Assembly (NCBI GenBank): GCA_017420605.1
Contig: JAFOIS010000200.1
Coordinates: forward strand, 1-8,087
Direction: 5' to 3'
Origin: Lachnospiraceae bacterium
Lineage (GTDB): Bacteria; Bacillota; Clostridia; Lachnospirales; Lachnospiraceae
DNA length: 8,087 nt
Shown piece by piece: positions 5,937 to 8,087 of the stretch; the first letter of the stretch is position 1; every line of letters starts with the position of its first letter. Below the pieces are notes generated by a model. It was not told the origin of the DNA. It saw only the letters and a list, made by a program, of their open reading frames with translations, and did not search any database. Position numbers and translations under genes: made by a program.

Positions 5937-6917
5937 TTATCCGGCGTCCGTACCGGATGCGGCGCTGTCTTCGTCAGAAACCGTGCCCTTTGCGCTGTCC
6001 GGTGATCTGCCGTAGGTATCCAGGAACGAGTGATATACTTTTTCCTTATCCTTATATCCAAGGACCGCGTTGAGGTGGATATTTTCCATACTGCGGAAAA
6101 GATTGGCCTCGACGTAGGGGTTTTCTTTTTTGAGATCCTCGATCAGATGTTTGACATAGATGCGCCGGGAGACGGAATCTCCCGTGGCGGAGCGGGTCCT
6201 GGGATCGTCCGGGCGGCCTTCCGTGAAGCGGCAGGCGCAGCGGCTGAACGTAAGGCCGTTATAATCGCGGAAATGCACGATGTCGTCCTCGCGTACAAGA
6301 TACAGCGGCCGGATGAGCTCCATGCCGGCAAAATTGTCGCTTGGAAGCTTAGGCATCATCGTCTGCACCTGGCCGCTGTAAAGGATCGAGAGCAGGGTCG
6401 TTTCGATGACGTCGTCGAAGTGATGCCCGAGGGCGATCTTATTGCAGCCCATGTCCTGCGCCGCTTTATAAAGGTGGCCGCGCCGCATGCGGGCGCACAG
6501 GTAACACGGGGATTCCTCGATCTCATAGACTGCGTCGAAGATATGCGTCGTGAAGATCGTGAGCGGGATGCCGAGCAGCGCGGCATTCTCTTCGATCATC
6601 GCGCGGGTCTTCGCGCTGTAGCCGGGATCCATCGTAAGATAGACGACGTCGAACGGGATCTTGTTGCGCCGCTTAAGTTCCCGGAAACAAAGCGCCATGA
6701 GCATGGAATCCTTGCCGCCGGAAATACAGACCGCGATCCGGTCGCCCTCTTCGATAAGGGCATACCGGTTTACGGCCTGCACAAAGGGGGCCATGATATC
6801 TTTTTTGAACTTCTTCCGGAGGCTTTTTTCGATCTCCTCGCGGCGCTTTGTCAGCGCGTCGGCCTCAGCACATTCCGGAAGGCGCCCGGGTTCCGCCGGG
6901 ACTTTAGGATCGTCCAT
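5937..6917 (-). CDS. TtcA-like PP-loop ATPase (tRNA 2-thiolation type)
   Basis: A 326-residue cytoplasmic protein of the adenine-nucleotide alpha-hydrolase PP-loop superfamily. ATP-binding SGGKDS is at 66-71, preceded by EEGDRIAVCI as in TtcA. CYLCARMRRG (138-147) gives the C138/C141 pair and GHHFDDVIETTLL (164-176) follows; both match the TtcA order. A further Cys pair, C227-A-C229, sits where TtcA has its third cysteine region. In TtcA these cysteines hold an iron-sulfur cluster used to make 2-thiocytidine at tRNA position 32. Many Gram-positive homologues have not been tested, so the exact modification is uncertain. The C-terminal tail after about 300 (GRSPDSAKGTVSDEDSAASG) is a low-complexity extension not needed for the core. 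The start 2 nt after the preceding stop has no clear binding site, so coupling to the E2-like gene is likely; the N-terminal match to TtcA supports this start. Confidence 0.85.
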   Translation of the reverse strand: MDDPKVPAEPGRLPECAEADALTKRREEIEKSLRKKFKKDIMAPFVQAVNRYALIEEGDRIAVCISGGKDSMLMALCFRELKRRNKIPFDVVYLTMDPGYSAKTRAMIEENAALLGIPLTIFTTHIFDAVYEIEESPCYLCARMRRGHLYKAAQDMGCNKIALGHHFDDVIETTLLSILYSGQVQTMMPKLPSDNFAGMELIRPLYLVREDDIVHFRDYNGLTFSRCACRFTEGRPDDPRTRSATGDSVSRRIYVKHLIEDLKKENPYVEANLFRSMENIHLNAVLGYKDKEKVYHSFLDTYGRSPDSAKGTVSDEDSAASGTDAG

Positions 6918-6919
6918 GC

Positions 6920-7801
6920 TTATTTGTAATCGAAGCCGCTCGGCTCGGACAGCGGCGTTTCAAAGAGCTCCGGATGAGAGAACATATATTTTACAAGCTT
7001 CAGGCTGCGGATGAAATAGAAGCCGTCGGCGATGCGTTCGTCGAGCGTCGCGCCGATATCCACGAGCTTCCGGAGCTGTTTCGTTCCGTCCGGCATGCGG
7101 ACCTCGTCTTCATAGATCGTGCCCAGCGTCACCATGATGCTGTTGGTGCCGTAGTTGTTGAGATGGTGATAGACGGAAGGACCGCCGATGCTGCCGAGGT
7201 TGCTGGCCAGAACCGACGAATAGTTCGGATCGCCGTCGGTCAGGACGCTGAAGTTATGACCCCAGAAATCGATATGGCGGATGAAGCCCAGAAATACCGA
7301 AAGAATGGGTCGCGGCAGGGCGGCGATCTTATCGATGATCTCATCGATCCCGCCGGTGGCGTGCTCGCTCTTCCGGGTCTTCGTTACGAATTCATGGATC
7401 GTGCGCGACATGTCCGTGATCGTATCGGTATCCTTCGGAACAAGGACCATGAGCGCCTCCTCGGCGTTGTCCTGAAACTGCCGCTTCACGACGAAGCTGA
7501 GGCTCACCAGGTCCCGTTCATACATGACGTAGCCCTGGATATAACGGTTCATCTTCGGACGTTCCTTCAGCATGCGCGCGATCGAAAAGAGCAGCGCGTG
7601 GAAGATCGTGGATTTAAACTCCGGGTGCGACGCATTCCGCTCGTCCAGAAAAGCCATGACGTCGGTGATGTCAAGTGTGTCGTGCAGATAGACTTCGCAG
7701 TCGGTGCGGTGCGGCAGGATATACCCCATAATGGACTGCAGCCCCGGCGCCTTGACGCGGCGTCCGTACCGCCAGTCTGTCTTGCTGTCTCGTTTTGCCA
7801 T
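6920..7801 (-). CDS. Stand-alone 2-oxo acid dehydrogenase E2-like (CAT fold) protein with altered catalytic motif
   Basis: A 293-residue protein that looks like the acyltransferase domain of a 2-oxo acid dehydrogenase E2 subunit, without a lipoyl or peripheral-subunit-binding domain. Visible parts are DTLDITDV (41-48), an E2-typical RPKMNRYIQG (81-90), NLGSIGGPSVYHHLNNYGT (201-219) and the C-terminal TLDERIADGFYFIRSLK (252-268). In true E2 enzymes the last motif is DHRxxDG, whose His is the catalytic base. Here it is DERIADG, with Glu (E255) in place of His and the Asp D259 kept. To my knowledge this swap is shared by a group of stand-alone Firmicutes homologues, so it is a family trait and not damage. 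Acyltransferase activity is doubtful. Start at 7801 follows GAGGGGG (7814-7820) with a longish 12-nt gap. A longer start at 7843 lacks a binding site and lies inside the leader hairpin, so it is less likely. First gene of the operon. Confidence 0.82.
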   Translation of the reverse strand: MAKRDSKTDWRYGRRVKAPGLQSIMGYILPHRTDCEVYLHDTLDITDVMAFLDERNASHPEFKSTIFHALLFSIARMLKERPKMNRYIQGYVMYERDLVSLSFVVKRQFQDNAEEALMVLVPKDTDTITDMSRTIHEFVTKTRKSEHATGGIDEIIDKIAALPRPILSVFLGFIRHIDFWGHNFSVLTDGDPNYSSVLASNLGSIGGPSVYHHLNNYGTNSIMVTLGTIYEDEVRMPDGTKQLRKLVDIGATLDERIADGFYFIRSLKLVKYMFSHPELFETPLSEPSGFDYK

Positions 7802-7836
7802 AATGATCGTTTTCCCCCTCTTTTTTAAAGCATCCT

Positions 7837-7859
7837 GCGGCATCTCCCGGAGAGGCCGC
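7837..7859 (-). promoter_or_regulatory. Stable hairpin in the leader of the E2-TtcA-MATE operon
   Basis: GCGGC (7837-7841) pairs with GCCGC (7855-7859), continuing after one mismatch into an inner ATCTC/GAGA stem, giving a 23-base hairpin with a tiny loop. It lies between the predicted promoter and the GAGGGGG ribosome binding site, so it is part of the mRNA 5' leader. Minus-strand bases after it are A-rich, so it is not an attenuator-type terminator. It may stabilise the mRNA or host a regulator. Confidence 0.5.
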
Positions 7860-7876
7860 TCTTTGCTTTACCCTAC

Positions 7877-7905
7877 AGTATGCCATGGTACGGCTGACAA
7901 TGCAA
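7877..7905 (-). promoter_or_regulatory. Extended -10 promoter of the E2-TtcA-MATE operon
   Basis: On the minus strand TTGCAT (7905 to 7900) and CATACT (7882 to 7877) form -35 and -10 boxes with an exact 17-nt spacer. The -10 is preceded by TGG, giving an extended TGn motif. Transcription should start near 7870, leaving a leader of about 70 nt ahead of the start codon at 7801. Confidence 0.6.
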
Positions 7906-8087
7906 AGCTTTCCGCATGCTTTTTTTATGCGCGCCTTCCGGCTTGCGAAGTGATAGCCCTCCAGGCGCGGGAAGACCGGCTCGGTGCAGGAAGATTTGCC
8001 CGCACGGGAAGATTCTTCTTTTCAACGGGCGAGGATTTGGGTAATATAGAAAACAGCGGGGTATGGCCTGCGTAAGTCAGAGACGTG
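7906..8087. other. Intergenic block with clustered inverted repeats, no recognised gene
   Basis: No protein gene with family support is seen here. Three stems can be drawn: CGCGCCT (7930-7936) with AGGCGCG (7963-7969), ACCG with CGGT (7975-7985), and a 7-bp stem with one G-U pair (7996-8002 with 8026-8032), which encloses GAAGATTCTTC (8008-8018). The minus strand has an open frame from the window edge to a stop at 7925-7927, and the plus strand is open from 7704 to 8075, but both are low-complexity and Arg/Ser-rich and look like by-products. It could be a structured RNA, a repeat element or just a spacer. I cannot match it to a known riboswitch or small RNA. Confidence 0.35.

Noticed and set aside
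6030..6929. A 299-codon plus-strand reading frame opposite the TtcA-like gene
   Set aside because: It is antisense to a gene with a full set of PP-loop and cysteine motifs and has no recognisable domain; it has no ribosome binding site.
6974..7828. A 284-codon plus-strand reading frame opposite the E2-like gene
   Set aside because: Antisense by-product of a well-supported coding sequence; low-complexity Arg/Asp-rich product.
7802..7843. Longer start for the E2-like gene at 7843
   Set aside because: The start codon falls inside a stable leader hairpin and has no spaced ribosome binding site; the start at 7801 fits the family N-terminus and has GAGGGGG upstream.
7904..7926. AAAGC/GCTTT followed by a T-run as a plus-strand terminator
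   Set aside because: Stem of only 5 bp with a 9-nt loop and no plus-strand transcript known to end there; it overlaps the minus-strand promoter.
7925..8086. A minus-strand open frame of about 53 codons running in from the window edge
   Set aside because: The Pro/Ser/Arg-rich sequence has no domain, no terminator follows its stop, and both strands are open here, so it looks like a by-product of base composition. A real gene end cannot be fully excluded because the window stops.

Overview
This looks like chromosomal DNA of an anaerobic Gram-positive bacterium, most likely a Clostridia member (Lachnospiraceae-like). The reasons are strong AGGAGG or GGGGG-type ribosome binding sites, tightly packed short operons, and protein families that are common there: DUF1858, a stand-alone E2-like acyltransferase, a TtcA-like PP-loop protein and a single-TM lipoprotein-like hypothetical. 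The core genes are GC-rich with many CG-ending codons. The left-end transposase is visibly more AT-rich. The taxonomic placement is an inference from gene style and not a match to a known genome.

Layout. (1) Positions 1-1008, minus strand: the N-terminal 336 codons of an IS1182-type DDE transposase, cut by the window edge exactly at its probable second catalytic Asp. A hairpin (1031-1070) lies just upstream of it. (2) Positions 1131-1739, minus strand: a cupin gene followed by a small DUF1858 gene, led by a good promoter at 1830-1859. (3) Positions 1740-1944: a divergent promoter region with a 14-bp perfect palindrome in front of the plus-strand operon. (4) Positions 1945-4479, plus strand: a PHP-domain phosphoesterase, a histidine-phosphatase (phosphoglycerate-mutase-like) and a membrane-anchored hypothetical protein, closed by a strong intrinsic terminator at 4523-4546. 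(5) Positions 4546-7801, minus strand: an operon read from right to left, made of an E2-like acyltransferase-fold protein, a TtcA-like PP-loop tRNA-thiolation-type protein and a MATE efflux transporter, with gaps of 2 and 8 nt. It has a promoter at 7877-7905 and a hairpin in its leader. (6) Positions 7906-8087: no recognisable gene, but a cluster of nested inverted repeats.

How the genes work together. The plus operon pairs two metal-dependent or His-based phosphoesterases, so it is plausibly small-molecule phosphate metabolism or housekeeping, but the substrates are not readable from sequence. The minus operon combines a tRNA-modification-type enzyme, a multidrug/Na+ (or H+) antiporter and an E2-fold protein lacking the canonical catalytic His; the functional link is unknown. 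The cupin and DUF1858 pair may be a small-molecule-binding or redox-associated unit. I see no CRISPR, phage, toxin-antitoxin or defence system. The window is mostly ordinary accessory or housekeeping DNA with a few regulatory and family-level oddities, listed in the findings.
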